From assembly GCF_008801815.1 (NCBI RefSeq), contig NZ_VZOX01000015.1: DNA of 64,000 nt, one strand, 5' to 3'. The DNA comes from Edwardsiella anguillarum. Its GTDB lineage: Bacteria > Pseudomonadota > Gammaproteobacteria > Enterobacterales > Enterobacteriaceae. How positions within the stretch are numbered: the stretch's first letter is position 1; every line of letters starts with the position of its first letter. The notes beneath the pieces are model-generated. The model had not been told where the DNA came from. It was given only the letters and a program-made list of their open reading frames with translations, and made no database searches. The translations under genes and the position numbers were made by a program. Below, in pieces: positions 32,716 to 40,730 of the stretch.

Positions 32716-34017
32716 TCAGACCACCAGCGGGGCGATGAGGAAGCCGAAGGCGACACCCGCGACGATCCCTCCCAGCCCCGGCAGCATAAAGGGGTGGTTG
32801 ACGATGTACTTACCCACCCGCGTGGAGCCGGTGGTGTCAAACTCCATCGCCGCCAGCGAGGTCGGATAGGTCGGCAGCACGAAGACACCGGTGACGGCGA
32901 CATAGGATGCCAGTATGGCCCAGACGGGGACGTCGAGCGCGATGGCCAGCGGAATGATCAGCGGCGTGGTGGCCCCCTGCGAATAGAGCAGCGCACAGGT
33001 TAGAAACAGCACCAGCGCCAGCAGCATCGGGTAGGCGCGCAGGACGTCACCGGCGATGAACTTGATCTGATCCATATGGGCGTCGACGAAGGTGGTGCCC
33101 AGCGTCACGATCCCCAGGATCACCGCCAGCGAGCTCATGCCGGAGCGAAACGTGGGCGTCATCACTATCGCATCGCCGTTGGTTTTACACAGCGGCACCA
33201 TCAGGCAGGTGCAGGAGAGCATGCAGATGATGATGATATCGCGGGTGCCCATCGGCTTGCCGATATCAAAGCCGGGACGCAGCTGCGGGAAGGCCGCCAG
33301 GATCACGATGGCGACGGTCGCCAGCAGAAACAGGGCGACGGAGCGCTTGGCCTGCGGCGTATCGACGTTCTGCTTCTCCTGGTATTTGCTGACCAGCCCC
33401 TTCTGCAGACGCGCCAGGTACACCTCGTCATCCTGCAGTTCGCACCCCTGGCGCGAGGCGATCAGCGCGGCGACCATCGCGGCGACAAACGAGGCGGGCA
33501 GACAGATCGCCATCACCTGAATAAAGGTGACGCCGTTGCCCTCCATGATGGTCAGCATGGCGGCCATGGCGGCGCTGATCGGGGAGCCGGAGATGGCGAT
33601 CTGCGAGGCGACGACGGAGCCGGCCAGGGTGCGCGATGGCCGGATACCGGAGTCTTTAGCGACCTCGGCAATGACCGGCAGCGTTGAGAAAACGATGAAG
33701 CCGGTACCGGCCATAATGGTCATGGACCAGGTGATGATAGGTGCGATGATATTGATATAGCGTGGATTACGGCGCATGAAGGTGCCAGCCAGTCGCACCA
33801 GATAGTCCATCCCCCCCGCGGCCTGCAGCGCAGAGGCGGCAACGACAACGGTCATGATAATCAGGATCACGTCTACCGGCGCAGAGCCGATGGGCAGGCC
33901 AAGGCCCAGCGTCAGAATGGCCAGCCCCAGCCCGCCGCACAGGCCGATGCCGATCCCCCCCATGCGGATCCCAAAGAAGATTGCGCCCAGAACAACGATG
34001 ATTTCTAGCCATACCAT
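32716..34017 (-). CDS. DcuA/DcuB-family C4-dicarboxylate transporter
   Basis: The start MVWLEIIVVLGAIFFGIRMGG corresponds to the DcuA/B N-terminus and gives 433 residues with about 11-12 membrane segments. Typical phrases include MRRNPRYINIIAPI, GTGFIVFSTLPVIAEVAKDSG, the IAISGSPISAAMA turn and VLPTYPTSLAAMEFD. Dcu carriers exchange aspartate, fumarate and succinate in the inner membrane. Together with the racemase upstream this suggests uptake and conversion of aspartate. An open frame 13 codons longer exists but lacks the family start. Confidence 0.9.
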   Translation of the reverse strand: MVWLEIIVVLGAIFFGIRMGGIGIGLCGGLGLAILTLGLGLPIGSAPVDVILIIMTVVVAASALQAAGGMDYLVRLAGTFMRRNPRYINIIAPIITWSMTIMAGTGFIVFSTLPVIAEVAKDSGIRPSRTLAGSVVASQIAISGSPISAAMAAMLTIMEGNGVTFIQVMAICLPASFVAAMVAALIASRQGCELQDDEVYLARLQKGLVSKYQEKQNVDTPQAKRSVALFLLATVAIVILAAFPQLRPGFDIGKPMGTRDIIIICMLSCTCLMVPLCKTNGDAIVMTPTFRSGMSSLAVILGIVTLGTTFVDAHMDQIKFIAGDVLRAYPMLLALVLFLTCALLYSQGATTPLIIPLAIALDVPVWAILASYVAVTGVFVLPTYPTSLAAMEFDTTGSTRVGKYIVNHPFMLPGLGGIVAGVAFGFLIAPLVV

Positions 34018-34094
34018 AAAGGCCTCCAGAGGCAGTGCAATGCCGTTTAGCAGCAATAGTGAAGAAAAGGGGGCGGCGGCCGCCGCCGTGCGGG

Positions 34095-34814
34095 TTATTG
34101 CGTCAGGAGGTCGGTTTTTCCGACGCGTTTTTCATACCAGCGGATGCCGGCCCGCACCAGCGCACCCGTCGATTCGATATAGCGTTCTGGCTGCGCCCTT
34201 TGCGCCTCGGCCAGGATCACCGGCACCTCGGTACAGCCCAGTACGATGATCTGCGCGCCGCGGGCGAACAGCGCGTCGGCCTGCCGCTCCATGAGCCTGC
34301 GGGCACGCTCGGCGTCGCCGGCCTTGAGGGCGTAGATGCTTTCCATGACCTGCTCCTGCCCCTCGCGATCGGGGGCGATGCAGCGCAGGCCGTGCGCCTC
34401 GATGGCCTGCTGATACAGCCCCATATACAGCGTGGCGTTGGTGGCCAGCAGGCCGATGTGGCGCTGACCGCTGGCGCACACCTCGTTCAGGGTCGCCTCG
34501 ACGATGTTGAGCAGTTCGACGTGACAGGACTGGCGCAGCTCATCAAACCAAAAGTGGGCGGTATTGCAGGGGATCACGATGCACTCGGCGCCGGCCTGTT
34601 CCAGGCGCTGTAAATAGTCGCGCATCGCCGGCAGCGGTGAATGGCCCTCCTGCATCAGCGCGGCGGTTCTGTCTGGAATATCTGGAATGGAGGAGATCAG
34701 CAGCGGAATATGCTGTTGATCGCTGCTCGCGCTGGTAAATGTGACGAACTTATTGAACATATCCACGGTGGCGGCTGGCCCCATGCCGCCCAATACGCCA
34801 ATTAACCCTTTCAC
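34095..34814 (-). CDS. Aspartate/glutamate racemase family enzyme
   Basis: This 239-residue protein has the two catalytic-Cys motifs of the family: VIPCNTAHFWFDEL (first Cys) and VLGCTEVPVIL (second Cys). The N-terminal GVLGGMGPAATVDMF and the GHSPLPAMRDYLQR segment fit aspartate racemases. It interconverts L- and D-aspartate or acts on a close relative. It lies upstream of the Dcu-type carrier, on the same strand with a 77-base gap containing GGCGGCGGCCGCCGCC, so they are probably cotranscribed. Confidence 0.88.
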   Translation of the reverse strand: MKGLIGVLGGMGPAATVDMFNKFVTFTSASSDQQHIPLLISSIPDIPDRTAALMQEGHSPLPAMRDYLQRLEQAGAECIVIPCNTAHFWFDELRQSCHVELLNIVEATLNEVCASGQRHIGLLATNATLYMGLYQQAIEAHGLRCIAPDREGQEQVMESIYALKAGDAERARRLMERQADALFARGAQIIVLGCTEVPVILAEAQRAQPERYIESTGALVRAGIRWYEKRVGKTDLLTQ

Positions 34815-35271
34815 GCTGTTTCCCCCGGTTGACTGAGTACGCTGTCCACGGCCAGGGCGTGCCGAGGCACGTCATGGCGTCTTGACAGAATGCTAGGCGG
34901 CGAAGCGCCTTCGGTGGAAATGCAATAAAACGTGTATCAATGCAAATTACACATAGTATGGCTTGGTATGGATGGTGTAATAGTGGGCTATCACCTACTA
35001 CAATGCGGTTTTGATAGGGTTTTATTGCGTAATGCGGTACAGCGGCGTCATGCGAAAAAGGCTTGATATATGCAAATAGTGCATAGTTTGCGGCGCTTGC
35101 GCGAGTGCCGTAGCCGGGCTGCGCCCGGTGCTCCGCGGCGGGCGCGATAGCGGAGATCGGCATAAAATAATGCTTATGGCTCAGCAGGATGAATGCGTTG
35201 CATTGTCTTAGGTGAGCTCTTACACTCATGACGGTTCGTTTACCATCCGCCCTTAATGTGAGGAGTCTGTC
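34815..35271. promoter_or_regulatory. Intergenic region with paired repeats and a promoter
   Basis: This AT-rich gap of 457 bases holds no clear gene. Two imperfect 21-base copies beginning TGCAAAT and containing CATAGT lie at 34941-34961 and 35071-35091, exactly 130 bases apart (about 15 of 20 bases equal). A good plus-strand promoter is present: TTGCAT (35198-35203), a 17-base spacer and TACACT (35221-35226), directed to the small gene at 35272. Confidence 0.6.
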
Positions 35272-35517
35272 ATGGATATTAAAATCAGTATCGCTGATAC
35301 CAGCATTGCACACCTTTCTGCCACGGAATATGACGCCTACGTTGCAGAGCTGGGAGCGCGGGTGAAAGAGGTCTACCCGGAGAGCAGTCTGCTGATCGTG
35401 CATGACGGCGATGAAACGACGTTTACGGCAGAGGGCTTTCACGATAATGAGGAAGTGCGTATCGTGCTCCATGAGCTGCAGCAGGATGTGCAGCAGCACG
35501 GCCACTGGCGCAGCTGA
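35272..35517 (+). CDS. Small protein, DinI-like layout
   Basis: This 81-residue acidic protein starts MDIKISIADTSIAHLS after GAGGAG and a good promoter. Its order (strand, helix with AELGARVKEVYPES, strand, EGF turn, helix with VLHELQQDVQQHGHW) and exact length match DinI, an inhibitor of RecA-dependent SOS cleavage. Sequence identity by eye is low and no LexA box was found upstream, so this is only a tentative resemblance. Confidence 0.6.
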   Translation: MDIKISIADTSIAHLSATEYDAYVAELGARVKEVYPESSLLIVHDGDETTFTAEGFHDNEEVRIVLHELQQDVQQHGHWRS

Positions 35518-35674
35518 TCGCCCGCGTGATCTCGTAGGGAGCGGCGCTACCGCTCCCCGCCCTCAATCTCTCTTTGCCACACCGCCACACCGCCCCGTCC
35601 GTCCCCCCCGCGTCTGTCCCCATCTAAAAAGCCCGAGTGCGATCACGTTGCCCGCCTTTGGCCGTTGTCGGGCT

Positions 35675-35702
35675 AGCGTAATATATTTATATATATAGCG
35701 AT
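35675..35702. promoter_or_regulatory. ModE-type molybdate box before modABC-like genes
   Basis: The sequence is AGCGTAATATA, six bases TTTATA, then TATATAGCGAT. The right arm equals the ModE half-site TATATA-N-CGAT fully. The left arm matches at all but two positions. It lies 28 bases before the modA start. ModE with bound molybdate normally represses such operons. Confidence 0.75.
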
Positions 35703-35730
35703 TGGATCGACCGAGGAAGACGGAGTGAAT

Positions 35731-36477
35731 ATGAAATGGCGTGTGGGGTTAGGGATGGCGTTACTGTGGGGCTGGGGGGCACTGGCCGCCGCGGCAGAGC
35801 TGCATCTGTACGCCGGCGCCGGCCTGCGGGAGCCGGTAGAGGCAGTGGTCAGCGCCTTTGAGAAGCAGAGCGGCCACCGGGTGACGGTGGAGTACGGCGG
35901 ATCGGGGCAGCTGCTGACGCGCATTAACCTGACGCACGCCGGCGATCTGTTTCTACCCGGTTCGGCCGACTATGTCGAGCGCCTGCGCGCTCAGGGAAGG
36001 GTAGCCTTCTCCGCGCCGCTGGTGCTGCATACGCCGGTGATGGTGGTGCGGCGGGATACCGGCGCTCAGGTGGAGACGCTGGCGCAGCTGGCGCAAAGCC
36101 CGCTGAGGATCGGGATGGGCGATCCGCACGCCATTGCGCTGGGGCGCAGCGGCGATGTGCTGCTGGAGGCCAGCGGATACGGTCAGGCGCTGCGCAGCAG
36201 GGTGGTGGTTCAGGCGACGACGATTAAACAGCTGCTGCTGTATGTGCTCAACGGCGACGTGGATGCCGCGGTGATCGGGCGGGCGGATGCCATGCGCCAC
36301 CGCGATCGGCTGCGCCTGCTGCCGACGCCGCTCGGTGTGCCGCAGGAGGTGGCGACGATCGCGGTGCTGCAGGGCAGCGAGCAGGCCCCGGCGGCTCGGG
36401 CGCTGGCGGAGTACTTCGCCTCGCCCCAGGGGATCCGCGCGTTCACCGATCGCGGCTATTTGCCGCTGGCGAAGTAG
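35731..36477 (+). CDS. modA: Molybdate-type periplasmic binding protein
   Basis: The ATG at 35731 follows GGAG by 5 bases. A GTG two codons earlier is an alternative. The 248-residue product has a signal peptide (WRVGLGMALLWGWGALAAAA) and begins the mature protein with ELHLYAGAGLREPVEA. A binding loop, EYGGSGQLLTRI, and GDLFLPGSADY follow. It binds oxyanions for an ABC importer. Molybdate is inferred from the ModA pattern and from the ModE-type box in front. Sulfate-like or tungstate specificity is not excluded. Confidence 0.85.
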   Translation: MKWRVGLGMALLWGWGALAAAAELHLYAGAGLREPVEAVVSAFEKQSGHRVTVEYGGSGQLLTRINLTHAGDLFLPGSADYVERLRAQGRVAFSAPLVLHTPVMVVRRDTGAQVETLAQLAQSPLRIGMGDPHAIALGRSGDVLLEASGYGQALRSRVVVQATTIKQLLLYVLNGDVDAAVIGRADAMRHRDRLRLLPTPLGVPQEVATIAVLQGSEQAPAARALAEYFASPQGIRAFTDRGYLPLAK

Positions 36478-36483
36478 CGTCCG

Positions 36484-37272
36484 GTGCGCGCGCTGGCGCT
36501 GCTGCCCCTGCTGCTGCTGCTGGCGCTGATCGTCGGTTCGCTGGCCTCCCTGCTGGGACAGATCGATCTTGCCATGCTGGCGGCGCTGCTGCGCGATCCA
36601 GAGATTCGCTTCGCGCTGGGGCTCTCTCTGTCGACGGCGCTGCTGTCGCTGGCGCTGGCCTGTCTGATTGCGCTGCCGGCGGCCTGGGCAATGATACGGG
36701 TGCCGCTGCCGGGAAAACGCTGGCTTAATCTGCTGCTCGATTTGCCGATGGTGACGCCGCCGCTGGTGACCGGCATCGGCCTGCTGCTGCTGCTGGGACA
36801 TCAGGGGCCGCTGGGGGGCTGGCTGCCCGGGCTGGCGCAGCGGCTCTTTTCTCCGCTGGGGATCGTGATCGCCCAGACCTATGTCGCCACGGCGATTTTG
36901 CTGCGCAGCGCCGGCGCCGCCCTGGCCAGCATCGATCGCGCCTGGCTGGAGACCGCCCATAATCTGGGGCTGGCGCCGCTGGCGACGTTCCTGCTGGTGG
37001 AGATCCCGCTGGTGTGGCGCGCCCTGGTCAGCGGGGCGGTGCTGGCCCTGTCGCGGGCGCTGGGGGAGTTTGGCGCCACGCTGATGCTGGCGGGGGCGAC
37101 GCGGATGAAAACGGAGACCCTGCCGATCGCCGTGTATCTGAATATCGCCGGCGGCGACTTCTCCGCCGCGGTCGGCTGCGCCCTGCTGCTGATCCTGCTG
37201 GCGCTTGCCCTTCTGCTGCTGCTGCACGGCGTGCGCCCGCCGAAGGAAAAGGGGACATATGCTGCATATTGA
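36484..37272 (+). CDS. modB: Molybdate ABC transporter permease
   Basis: A GTG start yields 262 residues with five or six membrane segments. The ABC-contact EAA loop is visible as AHNLGLAPLATFLLVEIPLV and the LSRALGEFGATLMLAGATRM segment is typical of ModB. It starts 7 bases after modA and overlaps modC by 14 bases, so they form one operon. Confidence 0.9.
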   Translation: MRALALLPLLLLLALIVGSLASLLGQIDLAMLAALLRDPEIRFALGLSLSTALLSLALACLIALPAAWAMIRVPLPGKRWLNLLLDLPMVTPPLVTGIGLLLLLGHQGPLGGWLPGLAQRLFSPLGIVIAQTYVATAILLRSAGAALASIDRAWLETAHNLGLAPLATFLLVEIPLVWRALVSGAVLALSRALGEFGATLMLAGATRMKTETLPIAVYLNIAGGDFSAAVGCALLLILLALALLLLLHGVRPPKEKGTYAAY

Positions 37273-37879
37273 TGCGCTGCACTGTGCGATCCTGCGCGGC
37301 GTCAGCCTGTCCGCCGCCGCCGCGGGTTGTACCGCCGTCTGCGGGGCCTCGGGCAGCGGCAAGACCACCCTGCTGCGGGCGATCGCCGGTCATCTGCCGT
37401 ACCGGGGCAGCGTGTGCGTGGCGGGACGCCCTATCGATGGGCTGCCGCCCTGGCGTCGGCCCTGCCGCCACCTGAATCAGCGGCTGTATCTATTTCCGTT
37501 TCTCAGCGTAGAGCAGAATCTGGCGCTGGCGCAGTTTGCGACCGGGCGACCGCGCTGCGCAGAGGATCGCCTGTCGCTGCTCCGGGAGCTGGAGGTGGAC
37601 CATCTGGCGCAGCGCTATCCCCAGCAGCTGTCCGGCGGCGAGCAGCAGCGGGTCGCGCTGGCGCGCGCCCTGGTGAGCGCCCCGCCGCTGCTGCTGCTGG
37701 ATGAGCCCTTCTCCAGCCTGGACTGGCCCCTGCGCCGGCGGCTGTGGGGCTGTCTGCGCCGGGTGCAGCGCCAGCGCGCCATGACGCTGCTGCTGGTCAG
37801 CCACGAGCCGCGCGAGGTCGATGCCCTGGCCGATGCCTGCTACCAGCTACAGGCGGGGCGGCTGCGGCGCCTGACCTAG
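37259..37879 (+). CDS. modC: Molybdate ABC transporter ATPase, short form
   Basis: The start MLHIDALHCAILRG gives 206 residues. Walker A is GASGSGKTT, the Q-loop region LNQRLYLFPFLS, the signature LSGGEQQRVALARAL, Walker B LLLLDEPF and the switch His VSHEP. The C-terminal Mop/TOBE domain found in standard ModC (about 350 residues) is absent, so molybdate feedback by that domain is not possible. The tandem-Mop protein at 50561 could supply such binding separately. Confidence 0.9.
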   Translation: MLHIDALHCAILRGVSLSAAAAGCTAVCGASGSGKTTLLRAIAGHLPYRGSVCVAGRPIDGLPPWRRPCRHLNQRLYLFPFLSVEQNLALAQFATGRPRCAEDRLSLLRELEVDHLAQRYPQQLSGGEQQRVALARALVSAPPLLLLDEPFSSLDWPLRRRLWGCLRRVQRQRAMTLLLVSHEPREVDALADACYQLQAGRLRRLT

Positions 37880-37917
37880 CGCGTCCGCGATGGCGTCCGG
37901 ACGCCGATCGGCTATGC

Positions 37918-37953
37918 TGTGGACGGTGTGGACGGTGTGGACGGTGTGGACGG
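37918..37953. repeat. Four tandem copies of a 9-base unit
   Basis: TGTGGACGG is repeated four times without mismatch, 39 bases after the modC stop and before the DUF1275 gene. In the reading frame of the following gene it would encode repeats of Thr-Val-Trp, but the true start is more likely downstream. Copy number could vary between strains. Confidence 0.9.
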
Positions 37954-37979
37954 TGCTGTTGGTCTTGAGGGTGCGCGGG

Positions 37980-38624
37980 ATGGATAATCGGATTCGGGTA
38001 TTGCTGCTGCTGACGCTGGTCGGCGGGTTTGCCGATGCGGGCGCGTTTGTCCTGCTGGGTACCTTTACCGGCCATATCACCGGGAATGCGGTGCTGGCGA
38101 TGATCTATTTGGCGCAGGGACGCTGGCTGACGCTGGGCTACTGCGCCGTGGCGCTGGTCTGCTTCCTACTGGGCACCTATTGGGGGAGTCGCTGGCGTCT
38201 GCGTCGGATGACGGACAGCGATACGCGGCGCATTGCGCCGCTGCTGTCGCTACAGCTGCTGCTGATGCTGGCGGGGGCAGGACTCTGGCGCTGGGGCTGC
38301 CCCAGCGGCTTTATTCTGCTGCAGGCGTTGGCGCTGGGGCTGCAGAACGGCGTGATCCAGAGCCTGCATACCACCAAGGTGCACTCGACCTACATCACCG
38401 GGATGTCGACGTCGCTGCTCAACAGCCTGGCGGCGGGGCGGGCGGCGCCGGATCGTCCGGCCCGTGCGACGCTGCTCTGCGGTATTCTGGGGTTTGTCGG
38501 CGGCGCATTGCTGGGGGGAACCCTGACCGACCGCTTTGGCGCGGTCGGTTTTATCGCGGTTGGTATACCGCTGCTGGCGGCCGCCCTGCTGAGCCGTCGC
38601 ATCGCCGGGACGCCGGGCGGCTGA
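37980..38624 (+). CDS. DUF1275 (YoaK-like) membrane protein
   Basis: The start MDNRIRVLLLLTLVGGFADA fits the family and gives 214 residues with six predicted membrane segments. The signature GTFTGHITGNAVLAM and LQNGVIQSLHTTKVHSTYIT are DUF1275 features. Function is unknown. An open frame extends upstream through the 9-base repeats, but no member has such an N-terminus. Confidence 0.85.
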   Translation: MDNRIRVLLLLTLVGGFADAGAFVLLGTFTGHITGNAVLAMIYLAQGRWLTLGYCAVALVCFLLGTYWGSRWRLRRMTDSDTRRIAPLLSLQLLLMLAGAGLWRWGCPSGFILLQALALGLQNGVIQSLHTTKVHSTYITGMSTSLLNSLAAGRAAPDRPARATLLCGILGFVGGALLGGTLTDRFGAVGFIAVGIPLLAAALLSRRIAGTPGG

Positions 38625-38636
38625 CGACGCGGGGGG

Positions 38637-39527
38637 TTACAGGAACTCGGCGGCGCGGAATTTGGCCAGCGCGTCGGCCTTTTGCTGGGTCGTCATCGGG
38701 CGCAGCGGACGGCGCGGATCGCCGACGTCGATGCCGTGCAGCTGCATGGCGACCTTGCCCGCGGCGACGCCGCCATATTCGACCAGCACCCGGATGATGG
38801 CGATCACTTTATCCATGCAGCGGGCGACATCCTGCATATCGCCGCGGCGGAAGCTCTCCATCAGGCGCAGATAGAGCGGCGCGGCGTAGTTGTAGGTGCT
38901 GCCGACGGCGCTGGTGGCGCCGCAGGCAAGCCCGGCGGGCATAAACTCATCGACGCCGAACGGAATATCGAAGCGGCCGTTCTCTACCCGCAGGCAGCGC
39001 TGGTACTCATACATATCGCTGGCATTGAACTTCATGCCGCTCAGGTTGGGAATGCGCCCGGAGGCACTTTGTAGGAAGCGCTCCATGTCGATGCTCAGGC
39101 CGGACATGCTGGAGTGATAGTAATAAAAACCTTTATCCGGCGCGGCCTCGGCCACCAGCCGGCAGTATTCGACCAGGTCATCTACGCTGCCCGGTTTAAA
39201 GAAGCAGGGGCCGATCACGGAGGTCGCCATGATATCCAGGGTATTGGCATGACGCGCCAGCGTCACGGCGTCGGCAATGCTCAGCGCCCCGGTATGAACG
39301 ATCAGATCCAGCTTTCCCTGACTGGCGTCGACCCAGCGTTCGGCGATGCGCATACGCTCTTCCACCGAACACTGAATACCCTCGCCGGTGGTGCCCAAGA
39401 CATAGGCGCCGGTGACGCCATCAGCGATCAGGTGTTCGGCAATGCGGTCGATGACCGGGTAGTTAACGCTGCCGTCGGCCTTAAACGGGGTATGCGGTGC
39501 AGCGATCAAACCGGTTAGCTTTTTCAT
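38637..39527 (-). CDS. nanA: N-acetylneuraminate lyase
   Basis: This 296-residue TIM-barrel protein of the DHDPS/NAL family has GTTGEG (45-50), the tyrosine tract FYYYHSS (134-140) and the Schiff-base Lys166 in GMKFNAS. The YYHSS pattern fits sialate lyases. It splits N-acetylneuraminate into N-acetylmannosamine and pyruvate in the cytoplasm. It is at the promoter-distal end of the nan cluster and has its own promoter. nanE and nanK are not in the window. Confidence 0.9.
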   Translation of the reverse strand: MKKLTGLIAAPHTPFKADGSVNYPVIDRIAEHLIADGVTGAYVLGTTGEGIQCSVEERMRIAERWVDASQGKLDLIVHTGALSIADAVTLARHANTLDIMATSVIGPCFFKPGSVDDLVEYCRLVAEAAPDKGFYYYHSSMSGLSIDMERFLQSASGRIPNLSGMKFNASDMYEYQRCLRVENGRFDIPFGVDEFMPAGLACGATSAVGSTYNYAAPLYLRLMESFRRGDMQDVARCMDKVIAIIRVLVEYGGVAAGKVAMQLHGIDVGDPRRPLRPMTTQQKADALAKFRAAEFL

Positions 39528-39570
39528 GCTAGCATCCTTTTGGAGTTATCTTGTTTTTTGGCTTTCTTGT

Positions 39571-39614
39571 ATGGAGTTTGACTCCATTTTAGGGCGTCAT
39601 ACGGTGAGCTGCAA
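39571..39614 (-). promoter_or_regulatory. nanA promoter with candidate sialate operator
   Basis: On the minus strand TTGCAG (39614-39609), a 17-base spacer and TAAAAT (39591-39586) make a good promoter. Overlapping the -10 and start region is the perfect repeat ATGGAGT-TTG-ACTCCAT (39571-39587). The same YGGAGY-NNN-RCTYCA pattern recurs before siaT and nanM. Confidence 0.75.
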
Positions 39615-39696
39615 CCGTCGCAGCGCGTGACGACGGTAGATTTTCGTTAAACTGTGAGCTCCTGCATTTTTTGCCCGCCGGGGCGCGGGCGGCCGT

Positions 39697-40587
39697 TCAC
39701 GACAGCGCTTTAGCGCTCTGCAGCGCGTTCAGCGTCCGCAGCTTTTGCGCGGTAACGCGCTGCGGCTCCGCCTGAACCAGCAGGGTGTACAGCAGATCCA
39801 GTACGAACAGCTGGGCGGTCTTGGTGCCGATGGAGTCCCCCTGCAGCTTCCCCTGATTATTGCCGTTGATCAGGCTGATATCGGCATAGCGCATCAGCGC
39901 CGACCCCAGATTGTGGGTCAGGGCGATGGTGCGCGCGCCGGCCTCCTGCGCCAGCTTGAGCGCGTGTACCGTCTCCGGTGAAGCCCCGGAGTGACTGATG
40001 GCGATAGCGACATCCCCCGGCTGCAGCAGCGAGGCCTGCATGTACATAAAGTGGTTATTGCTGGTGCCGTTAACCCGGTAGCCGATGCGCATCAGCTTGT
40101 TTTTCATGTCTTCGGCGGTGATGCCGGAGGAGCCGACGCCGCAGATAAACAGGTAGTTGGCCTGACGAATCGCATCGACCGCCGCCTGTACCTGTGCCAT
40201 GTCCAGCAGGTTCAGCGTCTCTGACAGGACGCTGTTGATGGCGGACTGCAGCTTGCGGCCAATGGTCGGTACATCGTCGCTGTCGATGATTTCGGCATCG
40301 AGCAGCGGGGTTTCCTCCGCGTCGCCGCGGGCGAGTTCAATCGCCAGGTCCAGCTTGAAATCCTGAAATCCTTTATAGCCGAGGGTGCGGCAGAAGCGGA
40401 TCACCGTCGCCTCGCCGGACTGCGTGGCCTGGGCAAGCTGGGCGATGGAGAACTGGGTGACCTGCGCCGGGGTGCGCAGGATATAGTCGGCAATCCGTTG
40501 AGATACGCGGGTCAGGCTGTTCTGCATGGCAGAGAGCGTGTCGAGGATTTTTCCGGGCTGTAAGCGAATCTGCTGAGAGTCCTTCAT
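39697..40587 (-). CDS. RpiR-family regulator of the sialic acid genes
   Basis: This 296-residue protein has an N-terminal HTH_6 domain (VTQFSIAQLAQATQSGEATV, then IRFCRTLGYKGFQDFKLDLA) and a C-terminal SIS sugar-phosphate-binding domain (LFICGVGSSGITAEDMKNKL, ISHSGASPETV). Its location between siaT and nanA suggests that it senses a sialate breakdown product such as ManNAc-6-phosphate and binds the repeated operators. RpiR-type NanR proteins are known in Vibrio. The gene is read with the cluster. Confidence 0.88.
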   Translation of the reverse strand: MKDSQQIRLQPGKILDTLSAMQNSLTRVSQRIADYILRTPAQVTQFSIAQLAQATQSGEATVIRFCRTLGYKGFQDFKLDLAIELARGDAEETPLLDAEIIDSDDVPTIGRKLQSAINSVLSETLNLLDMAQVQAAVDAIRQANYLFICGVGSSGITAEDMKNKLMRIGYRVNGTSNNHFMYMQASLLQPGDVAIAISHSGASPETVHALKLAQEAGARTIALTHNLGSALMRYADISLINGNNQGKLQGDSIGTKTAQLFVLDLLYTLLVQAEPQRVTAQKLRTLNALQSAKALS

Positions 40588-40682
40588 GAGAGGGCGCCTT
40601 GATTGATGAACTGCACCGTCCAGCGGCGCTGCGGGATAGGAATTGGGATATGTAACGTTAAGCGTAGCAAATAACCACGTTT

Positions 40683-40712
40683 AAAAAAAGTCAGCCCGGC
40701 ATGGACCGGGCT
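40683..40712 (-). terminator. Terminator after the sialate symporter gene
   Basis: AGCCCGG/CCGGGCT forms a 7-bp stem with a 6-base loop, followed on the minus strand by a run of seven T bases. It lies 19 bases after the symporter stop and should stop most transcription before the regulator gene. Confidence 0.85.
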
Positions 40713-40730
40713 GGGAGAGAAGGGCACGCG

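Noticed and set aside
31812..32903. 363-codon frame antisense to hypT
   Set aside because: It runs across the hypT end and the Dcu-type gene end without any recognisable domain.
35161..35271. LexA box before the DinI-like gene
   Set aside because: No CTGT-N8-ACAG sequence was found; only an ordinary promoter is seen.
35953..37368. 471-codon Gln/Arg-rich frame on the minus strand
   Set aside because: It is a GC-driven shadow of the modA-modB-modC genes, with low-complexity Gln/Arg repeats and no family.
37918..37953. Tandem repeat considered as a CRISPR array
   Set aside because: Units are 9 bases with no spacers. No cas genes or other arrays are in the window.
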